From an uncultured Armatimonadota bacterium (lineage in GTDB: Bacteria; Armatimonadota; Armatimonadia; Armatimonadales; Armatimonadaceae): a stretch of 64,000 nucleotides of DNA. How positions within the stretch are numbered: the first letter of the stretch is position 1; each line of letters opens with the position of its first letter. The notes under the pieces were generated by a model. The model saw nothing but the letters and a program-made list of their open reading frames with translations. It ran no database searches and was not told the DNA's origin. The stretch is from contig CAIVZM010000034.1 in NCBI GenBank assembly GCA_903910385.1, positions 1 to 64,000 of the forward strand, in the 5' to 3' direction. A program made the translations under genes and the position numbers. Positions 36,287 to 45,028 of the stretch are shown piece by piece.

Positions 36287-36526
36287 ATGCGATCTAATCG
36301 AATGTCTATACGCTGGATGACGGCGCTTTTGACTCTTGTCGCCCTTCTCTCTCTGACTGCAGGTTGCGGTTCTCAAGACCAGGGAATCACGGTCAAGTAT
36401 GACCCGGAGCAAAGCAAAAAACAGGATGAGAAAAGCGTAGAGGCGATTAAAAATAACCCGAATATTCCTCAGGCGCAAAAAGACGCGATTATGGCGCGGA
36501 TGAAAGGTCGGGGGGCTGTACGCTAA
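36287..36526 (+). CDS. Small lipoprotein
   Basis: 79 aa from the ATG at 36287, with AGGAG ahead. A signal peptide ends in the lipobox LTAGC (about residues 23-27); the mature part is about 55 highly charged residues (PEQSKKQDEKSVEAIKNN) ending with a basic tail. No known domain. It starts 14 bases after the pseudopilin-like gene, and in Armatimonadota and Planctomycetes genes of that family are often followed by a small lipoprotein like this one, so they probably share an operon. Function unknown. Confidence 0.75.
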   Translation: MRSNRMSIRWMTALLTLVALLSLTAGCGSQDQGITVKYDPEQSKKQDEKSVEAIKNNPNIPQAQKDAIMARMKGRGAVR

Positions 36527-36570
36527 TGGCGTTCAGGTGTGAATAACATCAGCGCTCACGGTAATGTCTC

Positions 36571-36612
36571 GCCCCGGTTGGGAACATCGTTCCCAACCGG
36601 GGCGTCTCTGTT
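36571..36612 (+). terminator. Long perfect hairpin, terminator
   Basis: A perfect 15-bp stem (36571-36585 with 36589-36603) with a 3-base loop lies 45 bases past the lipoprotein stop. CGTCTCTGTTT follows, a broken T-run. Very stable; likely stops transcription of the pilin-like operon. Confidence 0.75.
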
Positions 36613-36702
36613 TCCCTGAAGCGTAGTTCTCTGATAGGATTAACTATCGATACCAGATAGTATGAATTATCTCACAGGATCAACGCTTTTTTTATCTTTT
36701 AA

Positions 36703-37941
36703 ATGATGACAACTACTCCCTCAAAAGCATTTTCGCAGAAAAGTTCGCGGTTGATGCCTTTACTCCTGATAGCGCTTATCGTTGTCGCGGGCTATGGCGC
36801 TTATCTCTGGAGAAGTCAGCACATCTTCCGCCAGTGGCTTGAGACAGCTTCGCTCGAAGAACTCGCCGCGGCTGCGCCAGATCATATAGAAGAAACGGAG
36901 TTGTTCGTTCGACTGGGAATTCGCGCCCGTGAAGCGGAACAGTGGCCGCGCGCCGCAAAAGCGTTTCAGCATGCCGCAGAACTCGCCCCCGATCGACGGG
37001 AAGCCTGGGTAGGTTGGGCGCGATCGACTTATGACTTCGCCGACTTTCGCGCAGCTGACGTTATTCTGTCCGATTTTATTCGTCGTCATACCAACGATGG
37101 GCAGGCTTTTCTGGAACGCGCCGCGATGCGCCGGGATGCCAAACAACGGGAGTCCGCGTTTGATGATGCCGATAAAGCAACGCAATTAATCCCAAACTCC
37201 GGCGAAGCATGGGCGCTACGTGGCGATCTGTGCCTGGATGCCGGCATTCCCGGCGAAGGTGAGAACAACTACCAGAAGGCTCGCAAGCTGATGCCGGATT
37301 CCCCCTGGCCGCACGTCGGACTGTATCAGGCGTTCATCGCTCAGAAGAAAGATGCGGAAGCCCTCGAAATGGCGCAAACCATCAACTTGTACTTCAAAGA
37401 AGTCAAGGAAGGTGCACTCTATCTCGGAGAGGCGCAGGTAGCCAGCGCGAAAACTCCGGAAGAATTCGATGCAGCACGAAAAACGCTGAAAGAGGCAATG
37501 GGAAATGAAAAAGAATTACGTCTCATGGATCAGTTCTCGGTAAATATGCTTTTCGGGCAATCCTATTACAACCAGCAACGATTCGCGGAAGCCAAACCTT
37601 ATCTCGAAAAAGCGGAAGACATTGTTTCCGGTAATCCAGACCTTCTCTTTTTACTGGGAAGGACATATCGCGCTCTGGGCGAAACGTCAAAAGCGGATGC
37701 GACATTGACACGGCATCGCGAAGTGTACGAAAATACGGCAAAGATACGTCACTATCAAGCAAGGGTCAAAGATGATCCGACCAATGCAGGGTTAAGGATG
37801 GAATTCGCTCGCTGGTACGCTGCGCACGGATATGTTCCCGCCGCTCGAACTCAATATGAGGAAATGATTTTACGTGGTCTGGATGTCGATGCCGCAAAGA
37901 AGGCAATTGAGGAACTGGACAAAAATGCACAAAAACCCTGA
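36703..37941 (+). CDS. Membrane-anchored TPR protein
   Basis: 412 aa. One hydrophobic segment (about 18-35, MPLLLIALIVVAGYGAYLW) anchors the protein; the rest is helical tetratricopeptide repeats, about eight units, e.g. LFVRLGIRAREAEQWPRAAKAFQHAAELAP and EAWALRGDLCLDAG. TPRs hold protein partners. The next gene (CRTAC1-like lipoprotein) overlaps it by 17 bases; TPR proteins and CRTAC1/UnbV proteins are neighbours in many bacteria, so they may form an envelope complex. No ribosome site is seen; TATCTT lies four bases before the start. Confidence 0.88.
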   Translation: MMTTTPSKAFSQKSSRLMPLLLIALIVVAGYGAYLWRSQHIFRQWLETASLEELAAAAPDHIEETELFVRLGIRAREAEQWPRAAKAFQHAAELAPDRREAWVGWARSTYDFADFRAADVILSDFIRRHTNDGQAFLERAAMRRDAKQRESAFDDADKATQLIPNSGEAWALRGDLCLDAGIPGEGENNYQKARKLMPDSPWPHVGLYQAFIAQKKDAEALEMAQTINLYFKEVKEGALYLGEAQVASAKTPEEFDAARKTLKEAMGNEKELRLMDQFSVNMLFGQSYYNQQRFAEAKPYLEKAEDIVSGNPDLLFLLGRTYRALGETSKADATLTRHREVYENTAKIRHYQARVKDDPTNAGLRMEFARWYAAHGYVPAARTQYEEMILRGLDVDAAKKAIEELDKNAQKP

Positions 37942-39604
37942 GGCGCGATCAATCATTCTCGCTATCGGGATGCTCGCTTGTCTCACCATGCTGCCGGGAT
38001 GTCAATCCAAAAATACGGTTAGCGCTTCCTCGCCGACTCCTGCTACGACGACGGCTTCCAACGGTATTCGCTTTACGGATGTTGCGGCGCAGGCGGGACT
38101 GAAATTCCTCTTCGAGATTCCAGGCAAGCGTCCCATGAATATTTTGCAATCGATGCCAGGAGGATGCGCCTTTCTTGATTATGATGCAGATGGAAACCTG
38201 GATATCCTGCTGATTTCCCAGAAAATCGCGCTTTTTCGCGGAGATGGTAGAGGGGCGTTCACCGATGTCACTGCGACTGTCCTGCCGCCACTGAAGCAGG
38301 GATTTTGGATGGGAGTAGCTGTCGGCGACTACGATAATGATGGCTTCGACGACCTCTATATTTCCGCTTACCGTGGCGGCGTCCTCCTGCATAACGAAGG
38401 CGGAAAGCAATTTAAAGATGTCTCTGTACAATCCAGCATTACCTCGCAACCATATGGTTCTTCCTGTTCGTTTGGCGATTATGATAACGACGGTAAAATT
38501 GACCTTTTCATTGGCAACTATGTGCAGTTTAGATCAGATTCCGTTCAACTCTGCAAAGTAAAAGATATATATACCAGTTGCTCCCCTACTGTCTATGAAG
38601 CGGAAAAGGGAGTCCTTTACCGCAATCTAGGCGGAGGAAAGTTCAAGGATGTCAGCGCCGAAACAGGCATGGACAAAACGACGGGAAAGGTTCTGGGCGT
38701 CCTCTTTCTGGATGTCGATAATTCTGGAAGGCAGAGTATCTATCTCGCCAATGATGAAGTCTCCAGCGACCTGATGTACAACAAAGGCAACGGGAAATTC
38801 GAAAATATCGGTGAGATGGCGGGAGTCGCCTATAACGAACTGGGAAAACCGTTCGGCGGAATGGGAGTCGATTACGGCGATATCGATCATGATGGAAAGA
38901 CGGATATGATCGTCGGCACATTCACGGTTGAAAACAAGATGGTGCTGATGAATCAGGGAGATCGTCTTTTTGTAGATCGTAGCGAACCTATGGGAGTCGC
39001 TTTACCAGCGCGAAATTACCTTTCCTTCGGCGCTCAGTTGTTCGATGCGGATAATAATGGCAGACTCGATCTCATTTTTTGCAATGGTTATATCGCCGAT
39101 AACGTGGCGGAATATGAGCCCACTCGCACCTATCGCGAACCAACCCTTCTCTTTCGCAATGACGGCGCTACCTTCGCCGATATCAGCAAGGAGGCAGGAG
39201 AAGCTTTCCAGAGGCCGATTGTCGGACGCGGTCTTGCGGTCGGCGATTACGACAATGATGGGAAAATCGATATCCTGATCGCGGATGGAGAAGGCGCTCC
39301 CCTACTACTGCACAATGATTCCAATACCGAAGGGAAGCATTCGGTGACGCTTCGCCTGATCGGAACCAGGTCAGCCCGCAACGCCTATGGTTCCCGTATC
39401 ATAGTCGAAACGAAATCGGGGAAATCGTACTTCTTCTGTCATTCGGATGGCTCCTATCTGTCGGCATCGGATAGCAGGATCCATATTGGTCTTGGCGCGG
39501 AGCAATCGGCGAAAATTACTGTAAAATGGCAGGATGGCTCATCACAGACACAGGAAATATCGGACACGGGACAGGTCATCACCATTCGTCAAAATGCGAA
39601 ATGA
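37925..39604 (+). CDS. CRTAC1-family FG-GAP/VCBS lipoprotein
   Basis: 559 aa from the ATG at 37925, which lies inside the end of the TPR gene. A lipobox LPGC follows the signal. The body has repeated FG-GAP/VCBS units with calcium-binding DYDADGN, DYDNDGF, DYDNDGK and DIDHDGK loops, forming a propeller. The C-terminal ASPIC/UnbV domain (about 470-550) has NAYGSRIIVETKSGK and VKWQDGSSQ. Such proteins are surface or periplasmic and bind calcium; the precise role is unknown. Confidence 0.92.
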   Translation: MHKNPEARSIILAIGMLACLTMLPGCQSKNTVSASSPTPATTTASNGIRFTDVAAQAGLKFLFEIPGKRPMNILQSMPGGCAFLDYDADGNLDILLISQKIALFRGDGRGAFTDVTATVLPPLKQGFWMGVAVGDYDNDGFDDLYISAYRGGVLLHNEGGKQFKDVSVQSSITSQPYGSSCSFGDYDNDGKIDLFIGNYVQFRSDSVQLCKVKDIYTSCSPTVYEAEKGVLYRNLGGGKFKDVSAETGMDKTTGKVLGVLFLDVDNSGRQSIYLANDEVSSDLMYNKGNGKFENIGEMAGVAYNELGKPFGGMGVDYGDIDHDGKTDMIVGTFTVENKMVLMNQGDRLFVDRSEPMGVALPARNYLSFGAQLFDADNNGRLDLIFCNGYIADNVAEYEPTRTYREPTLLFRNDGATFADISKEAGEAFQRPIVGRGLAVGDYDNDGKIDILIADGEGAPLLLHNDSNTEGKHSVTLRLIGTRSARNAYGSRIIVETKSGKSYFFCHSDGSYLSASDSRIHIGLGAEQSAKITVKWQDGSSQTQEISDTGQVITIRQNAK

Positions 39605-39610
39605 TACAAT
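39605..39610 (+). promoter_or_regulatory. -10 box of a leaderless queE transcript
   Basis: TACAAT ends six bases before the GTG start at 39617 and overlaps the end of the preceding gene. No ribosome site lies between. Confidence 0.45.
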
Positions 39611-39616
39611 TTCCCT

Positions 39617-40309
39617 GTGTCCACATCATCCTTACTGACTTTGAAGCCATATCGCGGGATGACCCCTGACCCGGCAGCGGCGACGCGAGCCGCCGTCAAC
39701 GTGTTCCGGCAGGGATTATTGCCTATCGTCGAGATATTTTATTCGCTTCAGGGCGAAGGCGGTAGGGCAGGGCAGGCGACGGTCTTTATTCGTCTGGCGG
39801 GGTGCAGTCTGGCGTGTTCTTTCTGTGATACTGATTTTCGTGTGAAGCGCGAGATGCGTCTTGAGGAAGTAGTGGAGGAAGCGGCATCCTACCAGTCGCC
39901 ATGGGTGTGTCTTACCGGTGGCGAACCCACGTTGTTCGATCTGAAGCCCCTTTGCGATGCGTTGCATAACGCCGGATTTCTCATACAGACCGAGACTAAT
40001 GGCATGCACCCTCGTCCCTCGTGGAATCTGGATTATATAACCGTCTCTCCCAAGGAATCGGAAGGCGGACATCTGAACCCCTGGTATTTGGATCATGCAA
40101 CTGAGTTTAAATATGTTATTGATAACGAGGACGATATCGCTCGAGCGCTGGAAAATCCGACAGCTGGCAACCCAATCGGTCCGGCGCTTTACTTACAACC
40201 GAACGCCCTCAATCCAGAAGCAGTCCGTCTTTGCATCGAAGCGATCAAACGGAATCCGCATCGGCTTCGTCTCTCACTGCAAACCCACAAGTATTTGCAA
40301 ATCCCTTGA
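39617..40309 (+). CDS. queE: 7-carboxy-7-deazaguanine synthase
   Basis: 230 aa radical-SAM enzyme of the queuosine/7-deazaguanine pathway; it converts 6-carboxytetrahydropterin to 7-carboxy-7-deazaguanine. The cluster cysteines are C63, C67 and C70 (CX3CX2C) in GCSLACSFCD; TGGEPTLFDL matches the SAM-binding glycine motif, and FYSLQGEGGRAG is the typical N-terminal substrate stretch. No queC, queD or queF gene is close. The GTG start lies directly after a TANAAT box. Confidence 0.93.
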   Translation: MSTSSLLTLKPYRGMTPDPAAATRAAVNVFRQGLLPIVEIFYSLQGEGGRAGQATVFIRLAGCSLACSFCDTDFRVKREMRLEEVVEEAASYQSPWVCLTGGEPTLFDLKPLCDALHNAGFLIQTETNGMHPRPSWNLDYITVSPKESEGGHLNPWYLDHATEFKYVIDNEDDIARALENPTAGNPIGPALYLQPNALNPEAVRLCIEAIKRNPHRLRLSLQTHKYLQIP

Positions 40310-40327
40310 TCCAGAGCGAATGGCTTT

Positions 40328-40798
40328 ATGCTGAAGGAAGAATCATACGCTCATTCCATCACCGTTAGAGAATGCAATCATGCCATTGACCGCGATACCG
40401 CGATGAATATCCGTTTCACGGTCTTTGTGAACGAGCAAAATGTCCCAGCTAACCTTGAAGCGGATGAGTTCGACGCTAATGCCCTGCATCTGCTGGCGGA
40501 AGACGGAAATACTGGGGAAGCCATCGGCGTCGCACGCATACTGAATAAAGGAAATGGCGTCGCCAAGATCGGTCGGGTCGCCGTTTTGTTGCAATACCGG
40601 GGACGCGGCATCGGTAAAGTCCTGATGGAGGATGCTATCCGCCGCATCCGGGAACGAGGATTTGAGAGGATTATCCTTGACGCGCAAATACAGGTCGTTC
40701 TCTTTTATGAACGGTTGGGTTTTATTCCAGAAGGCGATATATTTGAGGATGCCGGTATCCCCCACCGACACATGACGCTGTCCTTGATTGCCCGATAA
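40328..40798 (+). CDS. GNAT-family N-acetyltransferase
   Basis: 156 aa. It has the acetyl-CoA loop QYRGRGIGKVLME (R/Q-X-X-G-X-G/A) and the preceding beta-strand GRVAVL, and ends with FYERLGFIPEGDIFEDAGIPHRHM, which is typical of the ElaA/YjcF-like branch. The enzyme acetylates a small amine or protein; the substrate is unknown. It starts 18 bases after queE and is probably co-transcribed. Confidence 0.9.
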   Translation: MLKEESYAHSITVRECNHAIDRDTAMNIRFTVFVNEQNVPANLEADEFDANALHLLAEDGNTGEAIGVARILNKGNGVAKIGRVAVLLQYRGRGIGKVLMEDAIRRIRERGFERIILDAQIQVVLFYERLGFIPEGDIFEDAGIPHRHMTLSLIAR

Positions 40799-40857
40799 AT
40801 GAGCAATCACATAGAATTCGTCCGGTAACCGACAGGGGATATACCATTGGTCAGGCT

Positions 40858-41892
40858 TTATGATTCCAACGGCAATATCTGCGTTTGCCCGGTATCTGCG
40901 GCGCGTAGCCCCGCTTCCAGAATCTCCTGGGCTATCAGTCCCACTTCCAGCGAGCAGACGCCCTCAGGCTTCATCCCGGTATCCAGACAGTGAATCAGAT
41001 ATTCCGGTCCGCTCCGCAGGGGAAATTCAGTCGGCGCAGGTGTAATGATCTCCACGGGTTTTCCGGGACGGTGCAAATGAAGCTGTCCGTTCTTCAGATC
41101 GACCGCTAACGCGCCTTCCGAGCCATAAGCGATGGGATTCGGCCCTACGTACCCGGTCACCTGAGTCCAGGACGCCTCAGCGACGCCCATCGCATGATCA
41201 TAGAGCATCGTGACCACAGCGTTGTCATCAGGAAGCGGGTAGTCTTTGGCAAGTACGGCTCGTAATCCCGTGACTTTCTTCGGTCTGCCGAGGATTCGTG
41301 CGCACATAGCCGCCCCGTAGCAGATGTAATCCATATAGGCTCCGGCTCCGTTTTTTTCGCCATCGTAAAGCCATTCGTAGAAATGTGGATCACAACCGAT
41401 CTCTTTCGGGCCATTGTGAGCGGAGCGATATTTGAAATAACGTACAACGCCGATTTCTCCCGCCAGCAAACGACGTTCCAGTTCCTGAAATGCAGGAAAC
41501 CAGGCGGTTGGCCAGTTGACGAGGAAGGATATTCCGGCAGACTCCGTCGCAGTAGCGATTCGTTTCGCCTGTGCGTAGGTCGCTGCCAGTGGCTTTTCGG
41601 TAATGATCGCTTTCACGAATCCGGAAGCCGCCTCCACCATGTCTGCATGGACGTTGTTTTCGGCGGCGATTTGCAAAATATCCAGATTGCCGCGCTCGGC
41701 TTCAATCATCTCTTGCCAGGTAGCATAAAGGCGGATTCCCGGGACTTTTGCGGCGATCTTGTCTCGCAAATCGGCGTTCACATCGCCTGCCGCTACAATT
41801 TGAGCATTGGGTATTGCCAGCCATCGATCGATTTCACCCCAAACATGGTCATGCACCAGACCCGAAATCCCGACCCTATATGTCGTTGTCAT
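40858..41892 (-). CDS. Gfo/Idh/MocA family oxidoreductase
   Basis: 344 aa NAD(P)-dependent sugar dehydrogenase type. The cofactor half contains the ITEKPLAAT motif with the conserved Lys, and DPHFYEWLYDGEKNGAGAYMDY lies in the substrate half. GISGLVHDHVWGE replaces the usual GXGXXG start, so cofactor contact may differ. It begins three bases after the BrkB gene stop, with a GGGGGAAA ribosome site that lies inside that gene. Substrate unknown. Confidence 0.9.
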   Translation of the reverse strand: MTTTYRVGISGLVHDHVWGEIDRWLAIPNAQIVAAGDVNADLRDKIAAKVPGIRLYATWQEMIEAERGNLDILQIAAENNVHADMVEAASGFVKAIITEKPLAATYAQAKRIATATESAGISFLVNWPTAWFPAFQELERRLLAGEIGVVRYFKYRSAHNGPKEIGCDPHFYEWLYDGEKNGAGAYMDYICYGAAMCARILGRPKKVTGLRAVLAKDYPLPDDNAVVTMLYDHAMGVAEASWTQVTGYVGPNPIAYGSEGALAVDLKNGQLHLHRPGKPVEIITPAPTEFPLRSGPEYLIHCLDTGMKPEGVCSLEVGLIAQEILEAGLRAADTGQTQILPLES

Positions 41893-41895
41893 TGA

Positions 41896-42975
41896 CTATT
41901 TCCCCCGGTTACGAACGGTTTTCAGTCCCGTGTTCGTGACCTTCTCCCTGTTTTCTTTTGAAAGGTCTACACCAGCATTGTTCGCCGTAACCGGGTGATT
42001 AGCCTCCTCTCGCATTGCCTGATGATCGCCCCAAAGTCGGGTAATCTCCGCTCCCAGTAACAGCAGTATCGAGGTGTAATTGATCCAGAGGACGAGGATC
42101 ATCAAGCCCCCCAGGGACCCGTAAATCTTGTTGTATCCGTTCTCGCCGCCGAAATTTCGCAGGTACAGTGCGAACCCTTGCTTCGCCGCTTCCCAGAGAA
42201 TGGCGACGACAGTTCCCCCGACCGCCGCCTCACGGAAGTTCACCTCCGCCGATGGAGACGGTAAGAAACGGTAAATGACGGTGAACATCACGACATTGAC
42301 GGCAATCCCCAGAACGATGAAGATAAGTTGTAACCACCACGGAGAAGGGTTGGGCAATCCGGCGAACCAGGGAATCGGATGCAATGCGGCGGTTCCCGCC
42401 GAGGTCAGCAACGAGAGGAAAAACAACACGCCTGTACCCAGAAGTAACCCCAGAGCATATAACTGTAATTTTAAAAAACCGCGCGTTTCTTGGACGCCGA
42501 AAGCGGCGTTCATCGGTGGGATAGCGTTAACGAAGATACGGCTAGCGGTCCAGAAGAAGGTCACGAGTCCGATCACGCTCGCAATGCCAGAAAATTCCAT
42601 CAGACTCTTCGCCTGCTCTGGCACTTTGGCATCGGCAATGATTTTTGCCGCCTGAGCCGATGCGTTCGCGCCGGGTAACAGTGAAGTGACGAACCTTTGC
42701 ACTGCTTCCGTAGCCTGTGCAGAATCATGATAAATCAGTCCCACGGCGGCGACGCCAAAAATCAGGATGGGAACCAGCGACAGCAGAGCATAAAAAGATA
42801 ACGCCGCCGCCCATGCGCTACACTGATCTGCAGTAAACCGGTTATATAGTTCACGGAGGAGCGACCACCACGTGGCATCCGCGGAGATAGGATTTTTTCT
42901 GACATCAGACCATTTGATGTGTTTGGGGTCTGCGGTTTCTTTGTAATCTCGTTTCATTGCTAATGAGTGAACCAT
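41896..42975 (-). CDS. YihY/BrkB-type membrane protein
   Basis: 359 aa. After a soluble N-terminal 45 residues come six or so membrane helices (about 48-330), with the family stretches AWAAALSFYALLSLVPILIFG, FFWTASRIFVNAIPPMNAAFG and WINYTSILLLLGAEITRLWG. The C-terminus is a charged cytoplasmic tail. The family is widespread and has been called virulence factor BrkB or, wrongly, ribonuclease BN; its role is still unclear. An internal ATG at 42957 could be the true start; neither has a strong ribosome site. Confidence 0.9.
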   Translation of the reverse strand: MVHSLAMKRDYKETADPKHIKWSDVRKNPISADATWWSLLRELYNRFTADQCSAWAAALSFYALLSLVPILIFGVAAVGLIYHDSAQATEAVQRFVTSLLPGANASAQAAKIIADAKVPEQAKSLMEFSGIASVIGLVTFFWTASRIFVNAIPPMNAAFGVQETRGFLKLQLYALGLLLGTGVLFFLSLLTSAGTAALHPIPWFAGLPNPSPWWLQLIFIVLGIAVNVVMFTVIYRFLPSPSAEVNFREAAVGGTVVAILWEAAKQGFALYLRNFGGENGYNKIYGSLGGLMILVLWINYTSILLLLGAEITRLWGDHQAMREEANHPVTANNAGVDLSKENREKVTNTGLKTVRNRGK

Positions 42976-43031
42976 TTCTATTTCGGAGCGTCCATACCAA
43001 GGAATAACACGATAGGAAAGGTTTCAATTCT

Positions 43032-44987
43032 GTGTTCTTACAACGCAAGCGCCACACGGTTTTCACTACTCTGACTCTCTCTATTTTAATGAGCGTCGCA
43101 GCTGTAGCGATTGGGGCTGTATCAAAGGCTGCGCCACCTGACAGCAAGAAAAAAAATGCGAGTAAAAACGACCCACAGATGCGACAGTCACAGGATACCG
43201 TCGCTCACTCCTCACTTGTCGTGTATGATAACACCCCGTTGACCGAGGAGCAGAAGATTGTTCATGTCCTGAACCGTATGGGATTTGGTCCGCGTCCCGG
43301 CGATGTCGAAAAGGTGAAAGCGCAAGGATTGAACCACTATGTCGAATTGCAATTAATGCCAGAAAAAATTCCGGATACCGCCGTCACGGATAAGATCGCA
43401 ACTTTGAACTTGCTTCAGCAAACCCCAACGCAACTGGCTGAATTGTATTACTCTGGTTTGAAGAAATCAGTAAAAACCCTTCAGGCACGACAAACGATGG
43501 CGCAAACCGCTGGAATCAATCCAGATGCGACAATGGCGGATGTGCAAAAGGCGGTAACGGAACCCGGTAAAGCGAAAAAGCTAAAAGAAGCGATGAGCGC
43601 TCTCACACCCAAGGAACAAGAAGATATCAGGGAATACCGGGATCTACGGGCTCGAATGCGCGATGGCAACATTCAGATGGCGGCGGAAAAAGTGACTCGC
43701 GCCGTTGAATCCGAACGTCAATTTCAGGAAGTGATGACGGATTTCTGGAGCAACCATTTCAATATCGACATCCGAAAAAACGCCTGCGCCGTATACAAAA
43801 TAGTCGACGAGCGCGATGTCATTCGACCGAATCTCTTTGGCAAATTTCGCGATCTGCTGGGCGCATCTGCGAAAAGCCCGGCGATGCTGATTTATCTGGA
43901 CAATGCACAGTCGTCCGTCGAAAGAGCGGTGAATCCGCGGACGGACGCGCGACGTCAAGCTATTGTCAACCGTCTCCGGGCTCTCGGTATGAGCAATGGC
44001 GAACGAACGCAGACTGCAACGAAGAATCGCGCTCAAGGCGGGATCAATGAAAACTACGCTCGTGAGTTGATGGAATTGCATACGATGGGCGTCGATGGCG
44101 GCTATTCGCAGAAAGACGTTCAGGAGCTCGCACGCTGTTTGACAGGTTGGACAATTGATCGCCAGTCGGGCCAATTCTTGTTTGCGAAAACTCGTCATGA
44201 CAATGGAGAGAAACGATTTCTGGGACGCGTCATCCCCGCCGGGGGAGGAATGTCGGATGGCGAGAAAGCGCTGGATATTCTCTCCAACCAACCCGCGACG
44301 ATGCGATTTATTTCCACGAAGTTATGCCGCCGTCTAGTGTCGGATACTCCTCCCCCGTCGCTGGTCGATAAATGCGTCGCCACCTGGAAACGAACTCAGG
44401 GCGATTTGCATGAAGTCTACCGTACCATTGTGATGTCGCCGGAGTTCTATTCACGACTTGCCTACCGCCAGAAGATCAAGACTCCATTCGAGTACGCGGT
44501 TTCTTCCATCCGTGCGCTCGGCGGATCGATAGATCTGTCATCGCTAACTAGCAATACGATTTTGGGGGTTAAGCCGAACCGTGGCAAAAGCCTCAATGGG
44601 AACCTTGGACGCACTACAACAGGACAGATCACTACTCTGGGTCAACCTCTCTATCAGTGTCAACCGCCCACCGGATGGACGGAAGACTCGAAGCAATGGG
44701 TATCGACCGGGGCTCTGGTGGCGCGATTGAACTATTCTCTGGCGCTGGCGGACGGAAAAATAACCGATGTCATCTTGCCCCCGCTTCCCTCGACATCAAA
44801 CTCCGAAGCCGAAGTGAACGCTCTGGCGAAACAATTGTTAAGCGACGAACTGACGCCATCGACACGGGCTACGCTACTCAAAGAGGCAAATGCTACCCCA
44901 GAGAATGCACATATTGGACAGAAGAGAGATACCGTGTCACGACTGACCGCGCTGGTTCTGGGATCGCCGGAGTTTCAACGGAGGTAG
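43032..44987 (+). CDS. DUF1800 protein
   Basis: 651 aa, GTG start after GAAAGG. A signal peptide spans about 1-34. The DUF1800 domain shows HVLNRMGFGPRPGDVEKVKAQGL, FWSNHFNI, RDLLGASAKSPAMLIYLDN, NENYARELMELHTMG and GYSQKDVQELARCLTGWT. DUF1800 genes nearly always stand before a DUF1501 gene, as here (41 bases apart), and are abundant in Planctomycetes and relatives. A role on the outside of the cell, possibly with surface polysaccharide or sulfated substrates, has been suggested; the reaction is unknown. Confidence 0.92.
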   Translation: MFLQRKRHTVFTTLTLSILMSVAAVAIGAVSKAAPPDSKKKNASKNDPQMRQSQDTVAHSSLVVYDNTPLTEEQKIVHVLNRMGFGPRPGDVEKVKAQGLNHYVELQLMPEKIPDTAVTDKIATLNLLQQTPTQLAELYYSGLKKSVKTLQARQTMAQTAGINPDATMADVQKAVTEPGKAKKLKEAMSALTPKEQEDIREYRDLRARMRDGNIQMAAEKVTRAVESERQFQEVMTDFWSNHFNIDIRKNACAVYKIVDERDVIRPNLFGKFRDLLGASAKSPAMLIYLDNAQSSVERAVNPRTDARRQAIVNRLRALGMSNGERTQTATKNRAQGGINENYARELMELHTMGVDGGYSQKDVQELARCLTGWTIDRQSGQFLFAKTRHDNGEKRFLGRVIPAGGGMSDGEKALDILSNQPATMRFISTKLCRRLVSDTPPPSLVDKCVATWKRTQGDLHEVYRTIVMSPEFYSRLAYRQKIKTPFEYAVSSIRALGGSIDLSSLTSNTILGVKPNRGKSLNGNLGRTTTGQITTLGQPLYQCQPPTGWTEDSKQWVSTGALVARLNYSLALADGKITDVILPPLPSTSNSEAEVNALAKQLLSDELTPSTRATLLKEANATPENAHIGQKRDTVSRLTALVLGSPEFQRR

Positions 44988-45028
44988 GTCTACTTCCCGC
45001 ACACCATTACCCTTTCAGGAAAAGAGAA

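Noticed and set aside
44657-45028. Long N-terminal extension of the DUF1501 protein
   Set aside because: It overlaps the DUF1800 gene in another frame, and the TAT signal starts exactly at 45029 behind a ribosome site.
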